From Kingdonia uniflora (Eukaryota > Streptophyta > Magnoliopsida > Ranunculales > Circaeasteraceae), in assembly GCA_014058105.1 (NCBI GenBank), contig JACGCM010001497.1, positions 496,001 through 560,000 on the forward strand: a stretch of DNA of 64,000 bases, in the 5' to 3' direction. The number at the start of each line of letters is the position of its first letter. Position 1 is the first letter of the stretch. The notes under the pieces were generated by a model. That model was not told where the DNA came from. It was given only the letters and a program-made list of their open reading frames with translations, and did no database searches. The position numbers were made by a program, and so were the translations under genes. Shown here in pieces: positions 1 to 11,434 of this stretch.

Positions 1-5
1 TTAAC

Positions 6-760
6 ATGGATGGTTCTAAGGTTGTTGCTATACCATTGGGAGGCCACTTTAAATTGTCAAAGCAGTGTTGTCTGAAAACGCAGAAGGATCGCGATGAGAT
101 GCAGAAGGTTCCTTATCAAACAGCGGTTGGTAGCCTTATGTACGCTATGATTTGTACGAGATCGAATATTACCCAAGCAGTAGAAGTTGTTAATAGGTAT
201 ATGAGTAATCCAGGCAAGAAGCATTGGAGAGCTGTGAAATAAATACTTAGGTATCTAAAGGGGACTCAAGATATAACATTATGTTATGGGGTTCTCAGAT
301 ATGTTTATAGAGTTTCTTTGATTCTGATATGGTGGGTGGCATTGATAGGCGGAAGAGCACTAGTGGTTTCGTATTTACATTGGAAAGCGGTGCGGTTACC
401 TGGGTTTCGAGGCTGCAGAAGATTGTAGTTTTGTCTATGACGGAGGTAGAATATCTTGTGGCTACGAAAGCGTGCAAGGATATGGTTTGGCTTAAAGGGT
501 TGATGAAAGAGCTCGACAACATCTTCCTAAGTTGTATAGCGATAGTCAAAGCGCAATACACTTAGCGAAGAATGCAGTTTTCACTCTAGAACCAAACATA
601 TTGATATTCGATATCATTATATTCACTCGTTTTTTTAGGACAGTGTGTTGAAGCTTGTGAAGATTCACACTGATGTGAATCTGACCGATATGTTTACGAA
701 GGTGGTGACTTTTCAGAAGTTGACGACATGTACAACTTTTGTGGGTCTTCATGATTGAAG
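6..760 (+). pseudogene. Ty1/copia pol remnant (end of RT, RNase H)
   Basis: This is the 3' end of a copia polyprotein. Frame 6-242 reads VPYQTAVGSLMYAMICTR, the conserved segment between RT and RNase H of plant copia elements, and stops at 239-241. The frame then shifts through YLKGTQDITLCYG to 329-515, where RKSTSGFVFTLESGAVTW and an AEY-like VEYLVATKACKDMVWLK mark the RNase H domain. The next part (540-760) reads as the usual C-terminus (SDSQSAIHLAKN, then HIDIRYH) in another frame. At least two frameshifts and several stops make it non-functional. The N-terminal part of the element (gag, protease, integrase, most of RT) lies left of the window. Confidence 0.9.
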
Positions 761-834
761 GTTCAGCTAGTGCGATCAATTTATTATTGAAGATCTGGAG
801 ATGGGTTACGGTAAATTTGATTTCAAGTAGGAGA

Positions 835-1560
835 TTATTGAGGAATGAACACGAAATATGTTCGTAGATGTTCATTGGAGTTCGTGGGACGAGTGAGGAT
901 TGAAGACATAAGCAAAATTTTAATTTTCAGTGTTCTGTTCGAATAGACTTTAGTCCGTTCGAACAGAAAAGGCAGAACCAACTTTATTCGAATAGACTTA
1001 TGAGTTTGTTCGAATAGAAAGCAGTCTGTTTGAATAGAAGTCTCAGAACCCGTTCTGTTCGAATAGACTTCGTAAACACAGTTTTAGAAGATTGGAGTGA
1101 AGACGTTGGCTTGCCTCGTGATCCTACTTTGAGTCCTAATTGATGTAATAACCTCTCAATTATATAAGAGATACTTAGTGTGTTTCTTAGGTTATCTTGA
1201 GTGAGTTTAATTCTAGAGAGAACTAGGTTTGAGAGACTCCATTAAAACTTCGAGGAAGCTCGAGAAATCATATTGTAACCTATTGATTTATAGTGGATTG
1301 TTCGCGGGGAGTGGTTTTTTATCCGAAAAGGTTTTTCACTTTCCTCCTCCGGGTAAATCCTTTGTCCTTGTTTTGTTCTTTGTTTGGTTTATTACTTGCT
1401 CGGCGATTTTTGCAATTCATTCTTGTCGTAGAAGAGAGACTAGCAACCGTTTGGGTAATTTTATTGGCATAAAAGCAACAACCGGCTTTAGAGGAAGGAT
1501 TAGGACATGTTGTCATATTGTGGTTCTTAAATATATGAACCTAATTTACACATGCTCATT
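835..1560 (+). repeat. probable 3' LTR of the copia element
   Basis: A polypurine stretch (aagtaggagatt, about 825-836) follows the RNase H frame, where copia elements usually have a PPT followed by the LTR. The segment at 1290-1450 (ttcgcgggga..., a pyrimidine-rich run, then tgcaattcattcttg) resembles the R/U5 part of plant copia LTRs. The right boundary is not visible because no second LTR is present for comparison, so the end given is approximate. Confidence 0.5.
938..1063 (+). repeat. TTCGAA boxes in a 71-bp tandem duplication inside the copia LTR
   Basis: TTCGAA occurs at 938, 958, 987, 1009 and 1058, with TTTGAA at 1029, each mostly within TGTTCGAATAGA. The spacing is 20-29-22-20-29, so the first three boxes are repeated by the last three with a 71-bp offset. 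Repeats of this kind in the U3 part of copia LTRs often act as enhancer boxes; that role here is inference. Confidence 0.75.
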
Positions 1561-2020
1561 ACTATAGCATATTAGACTGGTCCTGAAAAATGTATATTAA
1601 TGGTCCCTAGTAGAGAGGGGGCATAGAGTTGTAGGAATTAAAGGCTTGATAATCTTGACTTACCGTGCATGTATGTCTACCGGGTTTTCTCACATGCCCC
1701 TGGAATTAATCAGGCAAATGGTGATAAATTATGAACCCGGATCACCCCAGTCAGGAAAATAAAGATGTTATGCATTCTGCTTCATGGGTCCTGGCCTTCA
1801 CCTAGGTTGCCTTAGCAAACTTTTGTACCAAGTGTGAAAATATTTCCTAACAGAGAGCGTAAATATTTTTATCCTGTGTTACGGGTCATATTCTTCTTAA
1901 ATTTGTGTATAACCTTATGTACTACTAGAATGATAAAGACTACTCAAAGGGGTATGATGTGAGTCTTATACCAACGCTATAAATGACAAGTCATACTAAT
2001 AATATGCCAATCATCTGTTC
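1561..2020. other. no gene; contains one copy of a dispersed repeat
   Basis: No coding frame is supported. The part at about 1690-1752 (acatgcccctgg, aattaatcagg, caaatggtgataaattatgaaccc) matches the 3' half of the 133-bp units at 9078-9341, so a short dispersed repeat is present here as one partial copy. Confidence 0.6.
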
Positions 2021-2985
2021 ATGGGGTGCCGTTTTGCTAACAAAATGTGGAGAGATGTGCTACAGCATTGCAGGTTTGATAGATTTCCAGGAAACTTGAG
2101 TGAAGAGTTTGATTGGTTATGTGAGCTAAACCAATCAGAGGTTAGAACCATGATAATTGCAGCATGCTTTACTTCATACTTGAACATTGCAGGTTTGATA
2201 GAGTTCCAGGAAACTTGAGTGAGGAGATTGATTGGTTGCGTGAGCTAAACCAATCAGAGGTTAGTACCATGATAATTGTAGCATGCTTTACTTCATACTT
2301 ATTTCACATCTGGAAAACAAGAAATGATTTAATTTTCAAAAATGTCACAAAACCCCCCAAACTGTATATTTAATGCTATTATTAATATTGTGCAAGCTAG
2401 AGCATCTGGTTTTCTTAAACAGGTGGAGAATAGTGAGTGCAATCGAGAGTTGTGCTCTAGATGGAACCTGCATCCACAGTTCACCACATAGCTGCCCAGA
2501 TTCTGTATTTGGAGACCACCAGAAAGAGGGGTCATAATGCTTAATACAGATGGAGCTCTAACTGAAACCAGGGGAGGGTTTGGAGGGATCTTTAGGAATT
2601 TTGAAGGAACATCCATTCTGGCTTATGGGGGTAGAACAAAACCTGAGACAATAACGTATCATGAACTTAAAGAAATTCATAGAGGGCTGTAGATAGCTTA
2701 GGAGAATGGTGTAAAGGGATTGAATATAAGCACAAACTCTAAACTTACGGTGCAGTTGATTAAAGAAGGGAGGGCAGGGCCTTGGAGATGCCATATTATG
2801 CTTGAAGAGATTAAGTTCTACATTGACAGAAATTGATATTTTTCACAACTTTAGAGAGAGGCTAATAGGGCTTCTGATTTCATGGCTGACTATTGTGATG
2901 TAATAGATGGTGAGAGTGTACTATCTCCTAGCTCCATTTCTGCTAGCCTAAGGGTGATTCGTGAGGTACTAGGGGTCTTACATTA
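2021..2985 (+). pseudogene. LINE-type RNase H / zf-RVT remnant
   Basis: Two broken frames (2021-2218 and 2164-2373) end in YLFHIWKTRNDLIFKN, the conserved end of the zinc-binding domain that follows plant LINE reverse transcriptases. About 170 bp later, 2537-2985 reads as an RNase H-like domain (RVT_3 type): MLNTDGALTETRGGFGGIF, then YHELKEIHRGL, then STNSKLTVQLI, then REANRASDFMADY. The middle catalytic Asp appears as Asn (TNSK instead of TDSK), and stops occur in the frame (about 2691 and 2837), so it is not functional. It could be a LINE tail or a stand-alone RNase H-like gene fragment; the upstream zinc-finger remnant favours LINE. Confidence 0.8.
2066..2303 (+). repeat. 119-bp direct tandem duplication within the LINE remnant
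   Basis: 2066-2184 and 2185-2303 are the same sequence with scattered changes, both starting cattgcaggtttgatag. The 119-bp period is not a multiple of three, so it adds a frame change to the remnant. Confidence 0.9.
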
Positions 2986-3810
2986 GGATGTAACTTTCTT
3001 GTTTTTGTTCTGTATATATAAGCGGCCCATGGGGTGCCCAAAAGCCCCAGCTTGCCCAGCAAAAAAAAACAAAGGGCTCCCGCTGTTCATATGTTTGCTC
3101 CTTTCCAAACCACTCAAAACTATTTATATATTATGGGCCACACAGAGACCAAGTTGCACTAAGGTACACAACTCTCGTCCAACCTGATAGATGAGTATGA
3201 TTAAATCTACGGCACATTTGGTCCACTGATTTGAGCAGTCACAATTCATGCTCAGTTGGAACTTTCAACTCAATCTATCATCTATGTGGCTGATATTGTG
3301 TCTCTACTTGCAGTAGCTAGGTCTAGTTCAATTACAGTCCATGGTTGAAGAATAGTGACAAACAACCATTTTGGCAGAGATGATCCTTTATACAATATTT
3401 TGGAATCTATCAAAACCCTATTATTGATGGAGAGTCTAATCCAGCTTGGACGGTCGGACCCTCTCTCGGATATTATTGAAAGAAAGGGGAATTAAGGACC
3501 CGGGGAGAGGGTTTAGACCCCATTACATTGCTCCAAGAAAAAACTAGGTGTTAGTGAAGGGATCAAAATGATCTTACCTTAAAGACTAAAATGTGCGGAG
3601 GAAAAAGCGGATTGCATCTTTGCTTGGTCGAGGATACAAAAGATGTCTGTGTAAACATCAACCGGAAAAAAAAATAAAAATGAACTGGACTACCCAAAAA
3701 AAAGACACCAAAAGACACAAACCCCCTTATCTGCAAACAAAGGAAAACTAGTAAAAGATAAACTTATCTACTTGAGTACAAAACCACCTCAGCTGAAAGG
3801 TTGAACTACA
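2986..3810. other. no gene recognised
   Basis: AT-rich spacer after the LINE remnant. It includes the likely LINE 3' tail (to about 3080) and an unassigned stretch 3420-3540 (ggtcggaccctctctcgg, gacccggggagagggtttag) that looks repeat-derived. The last part should hold the CRR1 promoter. No CAAT/TATA pair is convincing. Confidence 0.4.
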
Positions 3811-5755
3811 ATGGCAGCTTTGAGCTCACCACTTAGACCCTTAAAACTTCAAGAGAACTCAGAAGATTAAACTCAGATCACCAATCTCTTGTTCAATGCA
3901 GCCCTTGCAAAACAATATCAAGGTAAATTCAAATATCTCCTTGTTACTTGCTAAATTCAGATAAAATTTACTTTCTTTCGAGTTTTCTTCTAAGGAAAAC
4001 TAATGTGGTTTGCTATGTTCACCGGGTTTGTTGTTTTGGGGAAGAGGTAGTGATAAATGGTGCAACTAAGGAAATTGACAGAGCTGCAGTACTTGCAGTA
4101 AAAAAAAGTTAGAGGAATGGAGGTAGCTGGTGCTGTTGATTCACATCTTGTGGGAGAAGATATTGGAAAGGTTTTTTCTTCACTGTCTCTCATTGTTCTT
4201 TTTCTATTAATGCAGTTCTTTCTCTGCCCATTAAATGGTTTTTAACAGGTCTGTGGCATGGAGGAACCTCTGGAAATACCAATTATTAGCGATCTCACCA
4301 TGGTTTTGGGTTCAATATCTCAAGTAATTAGTGATTTCAGAAGAAAAAAAATCTTTTGCAATGTGATAGTTTATTTTTAAAATTTATCTCTATGACAGCC
4401 TATTGATTTCTTTATAGTTGAAAGCAACTGGAATTGTCCTTGATTTCACCAAACCTTCTACGATTTACGACAATGTAAAACAGGTTAGAGTTCTCCTAAA
4501 ACTCAAAGAAAAAATGTTGATAATTAAAAATAAATTAAAAATTCACGAACAAAAGTTAAATATATAGTGAATTGGATGCATGAGGTTGTTTTACGACATG
4601 AATATGATTGTGTTATCTTCTACAATAGGCAACAGCTTTTGGAATGAAAAGCGTAGTTTACGTACCTCGAATAAACTTGGGCACAGTGACCGCGTTATCT
4701 GCATTCTGCGAAAAGGCGAGCATGGTGAGATCAGGGTGAAACTAAGTTTATGATTTTTATAATTGTATCTGTGTTTGAGCTCAGTTTCAAATATTATGAT
4801 AATATTAAAATAAATAATAAAATCTGGGCATCCATGTCAGGGTTGTCTGGTTGCTCCAACATTTTCCATAGGATCTATACTTCTTCAACAAGCTGCCATT
4901 ACTGCTTCATTCCACTACAACAATGTAGAGATTGTTGAATCCAGGCCAGATGCATCAGTAAGTTGATCTAGATCAACTTGAAATTTTTAAACACTTGCAT
5001 TTAAAAAATTATTTGCGTAATGAAGCTTATCGTAAAATTCACCAAGGGAACTCCAATAAACCATTTTCACAGTTCCATAAACATGCTAACATTAGCCTCG
5101 CTTAATGTACAGGATCTTCCGTCGCAGGATGCAATTCAAATTGCCAACAACCTTTCAGGTCTAGGTCAGATTTATAACAGAGGATCTTTCAACAAATATT
5201 TTGGTAGGATGAGACTTCAAGCACCAAAATAGGAAGCAAACTTGAATCTAAAGTAGAGTGCAAATGCATTAATGAAAGCAAGCCTCAAATTTATAAACCA
5301 CGGAAGCCCGTTTGCTTACAAACATGTGGAGCTAATAAAAGCCACACTTGTCTGCTTGGGCGAGGGATCAACTTCTGGGAGAGGACGGAGTTCACGTTCA
5401 CAGTTTGGTCCTTCCAGGGCTTCCGTCCAGTACAACAGTTCACTTATCTGGTTCGGGGGAGGTAGGTACTTGACATTTATTTCATATATCTTCTGAAATC
5501 GGAATAAGTCACATTCTTTGTGACATTGAGCCTGCTCCTTTGATTCAAACTGTCTTCAGGTATACACCCTAAAACACGAAATAACCAATGTGAAATGTCT
5601 AATGCCAGGCCTACTTCTAGCAATTAGGAAGGTCATCCACCTCAAGTAAACCATTTGTTTAAGTAGTTTGCTGCAATTCTTTTCTCTCTTTCTTTAAACC
5701 TTTTGTATCTCTTTCTTGGCAGAATCTGGTCTACGGGTTGGAGAATTTTTTATAG
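3811..5755 (+). pseudogene. CRR1: CRR1-like gene (dihydrodipicolinate reductase-like, NDH assembly), frame-disrupted
   Basis: CRR1 is a stromal DapB-like protein needed to assemble the chloroplast NADH dehydrogenase-like complex. Exons readable with GT..AG borders: 3811-3922, 4047-4170, 4249-4323, 4418-4483, 4629-4724, 4841-4957, 5113-5203, about 5360-5461, 5560-5646 and 5723-5755 (stop). Conserved pieces include [68 protein letters not shown] and the final NLVYGLENFL. Breaks: the ATG 3811 frame stops at 3868-3870; an 8-A run at 4100-4107 shifts exon 2; exon 7 has lost 2 bp (after NLSGLGQIYNR); the 5646 donor lacks its G. The neighbours CCB2 and LPCAT are frame-perfect, so genuine decay is more likely than sequencing error. 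Homopolymer error remains possible for exon 2 only. Confidence 0.85.
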
Positions 5756-7038
5756 AGAACTGTGTGATCTTCAATCCCCTTCGACGGAAAAAAAAAGCAA
5801 GCAGGAGACAAGAATCTTAATTGTTTATGGTGGATTTTGTGAGACCACATTGTCCTGCAAGCAAATGATTGAGAAAGGGATTGTTTACTAAGAAGTCCAA
5901 AGGAAATGACATTTTTTTAATTAAATGTTTTCATGGATGAAATGCAATTGATGATCTTTCATAGAGTAACAGTGGTTTTCTCTATTGTTGAGAGAAAACA
6001 CAAGTTTTAAAGGAAAATGTCGAGCACAGAACCAAAGAATTCTGAGGTCAAAATAAGAGCAAAACAATCAATATCCTGAAAGCTTTAAGAAGTCCTATAG
6101 CGATTGGAATAACAATTTTCATCTATGATTTACAGACATTATTTTCAAGAATAGGATAACCAGGTGGCAAACAACAATTTTTTTCTTAAGAACATAAGTT
6201 TCCAGGTTTATAAAGTCTGTACATATTTGTACCATAATTTGGCTTCAAAAATAGTTTCCACCCACTGACAGACTAATCGTCTTTATTATTGTGAGGAAAA
6301 AATTGTGATATTTCCTGATCTACACGCGCTACCATAGACATTCTAAGATTAGCTAAGTTATCTTTGTACATTATGCTTCATCAACTGAACAGCTTTGATC
6401 CATTCACATTTTCTTTTAAAATCAAACATTGTTAGGAGGTTTTATACTCACCTCGGGCAAACTAAGAATAATTAAGAAAATAAAGTTTTGGAAGTTACTT
6501 TAGTACTGCAACTTACCCTGCTACTCTTAAACTTGTCTTCCATTTTAGAACACTAAACTCTGTCCACAACCCTTAAGCATATTTTATAAACACGTCTTGC
6601 AACGGAGAGAAAAAGTAATCCCAACTCTAGCAAAGAAGTTATGATCATGGAAATTTCCAATCAAAAGTACCTATTTACCTTTCTATCTGTTTGCTTAAGC
6701 TTAGTAAATAGTTTTCTAGATTCTATAACTATAATCATTCGCTGAAGTAAATGCTTAACATGACTTCCAATTCAAACCTAGTCAATTTTGAGTATGTTCA
6801 ACTATGCCATATTGCTATTAACAAGATGATCCGCAAAAAGAATAAGAAGAGAATGGCATCCAAATGGAGGGGTACAGTAGGCGCAAGCCTCGTGACCATG
6901 CCCATCAAATGAATGCAAAACTAAAAGCATAAATAGACCTTCGTTCAAACCTTCATATTTTAAGCTAATTCGTCACGAGAATTTACGCTTTTCCAATATG
7001 GATTACATGTAGATGTGTTTGGAATATCACGATAAACT

Positions 7039-7070
<32 letters not shown>

Positions 7071-7305
7071 CAGAGAGAGAGAGATTCACTCTTTTATATC
7101 ATTTATGTTCAAAAGTAAAACAATACCTGTACCATAATTGTTAGAAACTGTCACTAACGTCGAAAATATAGGGTTATGTTTATACTGAATGTTGCCCATA
7201 GACAATAACTGCACAAAAAACTTATCGGGAAATGCAAACTTTCTGAGAAAATGAACAGTATATCTTAATTTTCACATATTAAAGAGCAGGAGTTAATACA
7301 TTCGA
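5756..7305. other. intergenic region between convergent CRR1 and CCB2; (TG)n(AG)n microsatellite
   Basis: No coding frame is supported. It should hold the 3' UTRs of the two convergent genes. A compound microsatellite, tgtgtgtgtg followed by gagagagaga, lies at about 7040-7084. Confidence 0.6.
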
Positions 7306-10300
7306 TTATGTAGATATGTTCATACCTCTAAATTTGCTTGCAACAGCTCCTATCCAGGCTCTATCTCTATCAGGGTATGCATAGCTCATGCTAGAAGCCA
7401 ACAAAATGAACCCACCATTATTTTTCTTAGTATCACTATCACTCTGGTTAAGAGATCCCGGTACTGGTTGTACCAGAAGGGAGCGAGTACCCTTGGGAAG
7501 CATTTCCCAAACCCCAGAATCTGCACATATTAAATGTTGCCCATTTTAATTATGAGACAGATAACTCGTGAAGGATTCTCTTTTAACTTTCTTCAAAATC
7601 ATAAGAACAATGATCCAACATGCACCTGCACTCTGAGGAAAATATAATAGATCTTTGAGATCAGAGAAGCCAATTTGGTGAATCTGTCTTTTGAACCAAT
7701 CAAGCATTTGAGGTTTTGATACATCTTCAGGTAAACTCCAGTATCCACGAACACATAATGAATCGTCAGACGATATAAGCTGATGAAAACGGAAGTTGGG
7801 CACAAAGTTCAAGTAAGAATTATTTTAATGATCTTCCAAAGGTGAAATGCTTAGTGCTTGAAATAAATAACAATAAATTTAATTTTACGAACTATAGAGC
7901 AGTGAACAAAACGTATTTCGTCAAATGCACAATATTGCAAGAATGATATATTTAATTTTCACGTTTAGCATATAGGATTAAGTCTAAAACGGTACCACTG
8001 ATATTGCGTTCGTATTCTTTAATAGAACATATGTTCCCCAAGCCAAATCCTCTTTTTGAGTCTCTGATAGATGTTCCGACATAACAAATATTTGCATATT
8101 TCCTTCTGGCAGACTTGGTTGATCCACCAAAGTCGCACCCTACACAACTTTCCACAAAATCAGGCAGGCATAGCAAGCTCATAGATGATCACATTCCCAT
8201 AAAATTACCAAAACAAGATCACGTAGAAAAAGTACTTTAACTAGCATAAAAAATAGCCTTATGGGCCAATTAAATAATTTAGACGAGATTCTCAAAACCA
8301 AAAGCAGAAAATGGCATGGATCATGGCTTAAAAAAGTAAGTTGGGACAAAATCCTGCTGAGCATACAAGAAGAAAAAAAACAATAACTTTATCCTAGTTT
8401 AAGCTAAAGAATAAAGAGCAACTGATTATGGAATTAAGTTTCATTTAGAAAATTTGTTAATATTTCAAAAACTATAACAAACTTTCCAAATGGAAACTAA
8501 CAAAGTTTCTGATGATTAAGATTATACCTTATAAAGGGAAATGCACAACATATTTCAAGCAACCAATACAAACCCACTTTGTAGTGTAATGCTAACAAGA
8601 GTGTGCCGAAATACCCGCATAGTGCTTACAAGTTAATATGATTTTGGGTTCGATTATGACCTTATTAATCGAGTAAGAAAAGGGAGCGATATTCTCCGCC
8701 TCAGTTCCTCTCCCCTATTTTTCTTATCACTTTCACAAGTCTATCCTGCTCTCTTCGTCCTTCCACTCTCCATCCTGACTTGTCTATCCCATCATTCTCT
8801 CCAACTTACTTGACAAATTTTTGTATGGGTGTGTTTATTTTTTGGAAAACAAGGTAAAGGACCAGTTTCCATGAATTGTCTTTTATATGAAAGTTTTAGA
8901 CTATGAAATCATGAAAATATATCTTCCTTTGTTTGGTTGAACATGGGAGAATGAAGGAAGAAATCTAACATAAGGTTATTTGCTACAAGTTAGTGGATCC
9001 CTTTTCTGGTAATACCACATAAGTGATAAGACTATGGAGCTTACAAATAATAGATTAAAATATCAGTCATTTCCGATGGGCAACAGGCTGATGGGGGTTC
9101 AAGTGGCAACGCAGCCACAACGACATGAAGTTATAGAAATGCATCTTCTTCACGTGCCCAAGGGATTAGTCGGGCAAAATGGTGGTAAATTATGAATCCA
9201 GATCACCCTTGGGCAACAGGCTGATGGGGGTTCAAGTGGCATAACAGCCACAACGACATGAAGTTATAGAAATGCATCTTCTCTACGTGCCCAAGGGATT
9301 AGTCGGGCAAATGGTGGCAAATTATGAACCCAGATCACCCTGCTGAACAAAAAATATGTGATTTCCTCTATTTGGTTAGACATTGGAAATTGGAAGAGAA
9401 CATTTCAACCCTCCAAATTTGCAAAAGAAAAAAAAAGAGGTAGAATAATTGTGTAGGTGTGTGTGTGTGTGTGTGTGTATTTTTAAAGAAGGAAGCTATG
9501 GAAATAAAAATGTGCACGAGAGTATCTCTCTCTAGATTCCCTTGTGGCCATTTCAAGAGCTTCAGGAGAAGGGTGATGAAAACTCCGCCAATTTTTTTAA
9601 AGGACATCATGCTTTATAATTTTTAATGGTAATGTAGGCTCTCGGAAAATGATTGGTGGAAGGCCTAAAATAGACGAGGGATTTTAGAGCTGGCAGGAGG
9701 GACTTGGAGATCTTAGATTTCCAGTAAGACTGACATTAAATTCTGTGACTCACAGAGAAGTCAACATTGTCCGTAAGAAGTTTTTCTGTATTTTTGAGGT
9801 TGTTTTGGAACTTAAATTGAACATTAGAAAGAACAAATTAATGAACATCAGTAATTTTAAGCTATGTAAATGAGTGGGCAGAGGAGGCCTTTGGCTTCTG
9901 AATCTCTTCCATCCGATCAAAGGAAAAAACGGGACCACGTACAGCAAAGAGACTTACATTGTGCAAGGGGAGGAGACTCTCAAGTCTCAAGTGGGCGTGC
10001 TTATTAAAAGTATGTAAGCTAGTATCCTGGTTAATAACATGCCTTTATCCTCTATTTTCGACAGTATAAAGAAAGAGATTGATAAGCTTAGGTGCAACTT
10101 CTTCTGGCATAATCAGGAAGATGCATTCAGATATAATCTGGTCAGTAGAGAGTAGTTTTGCATTTGCTTAAGAATCAAGGTGGAAGATATATTATGAGGA
10201 TTAGAAGAACGAAGGAATCCCCTAAAGAGAAGTAGTTCTGGAGGTTTAGTGTGGAAAGGGTAAACCCCTTGGTTGACAAGCACAGGGAAGGTATGAAGTT

Positions 10301-11228
10301 AGGCATCGAGAGAGGTACTGGGTTTATAAGGGTGCAGCGTATGGAAATGATTTCTTAAAGATGAATGAAAAGTCTAGAGGTGAAGTTTCCTTTATTCGAG
10401 GTAAAGGGGACAGTATTAGGTTCGGGGAAGGTACATGGTACGACTCTTCTGCTCTAATATGGATTTTGTTGCTTGTATCGAATTTATATTCATAAAATTA
10501 GATTGATTCAGATTTCAAGACGTAGATATGGGTAATTCAAATTGCACCTGTAACCTTAGAGAAAGGGCGACTTTAAGACCCATTGTAGGTGGAGATTCAC
10601 AACAATAAAAAAATATTTTATCTTCGAGCTCCTCATAGATTGCTCTCTCCCTCTCTCCTTCAGACATCCTAATTGCACCAGCCAAACATCGTACATTCAT
10701 AATGGTAGGAATTGATCCTAGTGACTATGTGTGGAATGTGTTAGTATGATGAATATCCATTTTCTATATATGCATTATTATACCCCCTCCAATTTATCGC
10801 TAAAAATGAGTATTTAATACAACAACAACAACAACAACAACAAAAAAACTCAAATCTCTCCCAAAAAAAATAAACTGACCGGAGGCAGTATATAAAGCAA
10901 TATTACCTTGAGAAATTTTCCAAGATATGGCACAGCAATAGAAAATGCCGCCAAAGAAAGCCCCAAAGCTTCTGATCGCTTTGTACATTTAGCGAAACAA
11001 AACAACAAATCACTAATTAAACAAAACACAGTTACACTCAACAATTAATTATAATCGATAATTAGAATTCGCTTACGAGTTGTGCCGAAGTTGGGGATGA
11101 ACTTGAACCGAAAAAATGGTTCAAGAGAACTAACGAACCAAAAGAGTATCCAATCCATCTAGGCAAGTAAGACTCGTCTAATCCACGAATACCTGAATCT
11201 CACAAAACAAACACATAGTAAGCCATGT

Positions 11229-11265
<37 letters not shown>

Positions 11266-11434
11266 TTGTACCAAGAGTAAAACGAAGAACAGAGAGGTTG
11301 AGCTGTTGTTGTTGATTTGGTTCTTTGAAATCTTTGAGACGAGATGAAATTAGGGTTAGATTTCTTTTTCTGGAACTCAATTTGGCGCGAAACTCAAACG
11401 GGATTATTAACGGATTTAAAATGAGGCTCTTCAT
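7306..11434 (-). CDS. CCB2: CCB2 / HCF208, cofactor assembly factor of cytochrome b6f
   Basis: CCB2 is a thylakoid membrane protein of the CCB pathway that attaches haem c(i) to cytochrome b6. Six exons (reverse order on this strand): 11434-11272, 11192-11077, 10978-10907, 8139-7996, 7779-7626, 7520-7306. All have GT/AG borders and the phases agree, giving 864 bp or 287 aa (Arabidopsis about 275). The N-terminus (MKSLILNPLII..., Ser/Arg-rich) looks like a transit peptide. Family segments follow: QQLNLSVLRFTLG, YLPRWIGYSFGSLVLLNHF (membrane segment), RSEALGLSLAAFSIAVPYLG (membrane segment), EDLAWGTYVLLKNT, CVRGYWSLPEDVSKPQMLDW, MLPKGTRSLLVQP and DRAWIGAVASKFRG near the end. The start is the ATG at 11434, which fits the transit peptide. 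Intron 3 (2.8 kb) is swollen by repeats. The gene is convergent to CRR1, as in Arabidopsis. Confidence 0.95.
9078..9341 (+). repeat. 133-bp tandem duplication of a dispersed SINE-like repeat (CCB2 intron 3)
   Basis: Two units, 9078-9210 and 9211-9341, both begin gggcaacaggctgatggggg and end near caaattatgaacccagatcaccc. The end half recurs at about 1690-1752. Promoter boxes of a tRNA-derived SINE were not convincingly seen, so the class is uncertain. Confidence 0.8.
9452..9479 (+). repeat. (GT)n microsatellite in CCB2 intron 3
   Basis: About 14 GT dinucleotides with one interruption (gtgtaggtgtgtg...). Confidence 0.9.
9985..10440 (+). pseudogene. LINE reverse transcriptase C-terminal remnant in CCB2 intron 3
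   Basis: Broken frames carry the landmarks that follow the RT domain of plant LINEs: ILVNNMPLSSIFDSIKKEID with KLRCNFFWHNQE (kin to the family 'I..L...FLW'), then a WRF-like stretch near 10235-10260 (gttctggaggtttagtgtgg), and about 10385-10440 reads FIRGKGDSIRFGEGTWYD, the 'G.G..IRFW.D.W' motif. Several stops and frame changes are present. It is antisense to CCB2 and lies wholly within an intron. Confidence 0.7.
10817..10845 (+). repeat. (CAA)n trinucleotide repeat in CCB2 intron 3
   Basis: Eight to nine consecutive caa units close to the exon 3 donor of CCB2 (10907). Confidence 0.9.
11229..11265 (+). repeat. (GA)n microsatellite in CCB2 intron 1
   Basis: About 17 GA units. On the gene strand this is a CT run starting a few bases after the exon 1 donor (11271-11270), in a 79-bp intron. 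Confidence 0.9.

Noticed and set aside
1229..1567. 112-codon frame on +
   Set aside because: Lies inside the copia LTR; no family features, and the LTR is explained without it.
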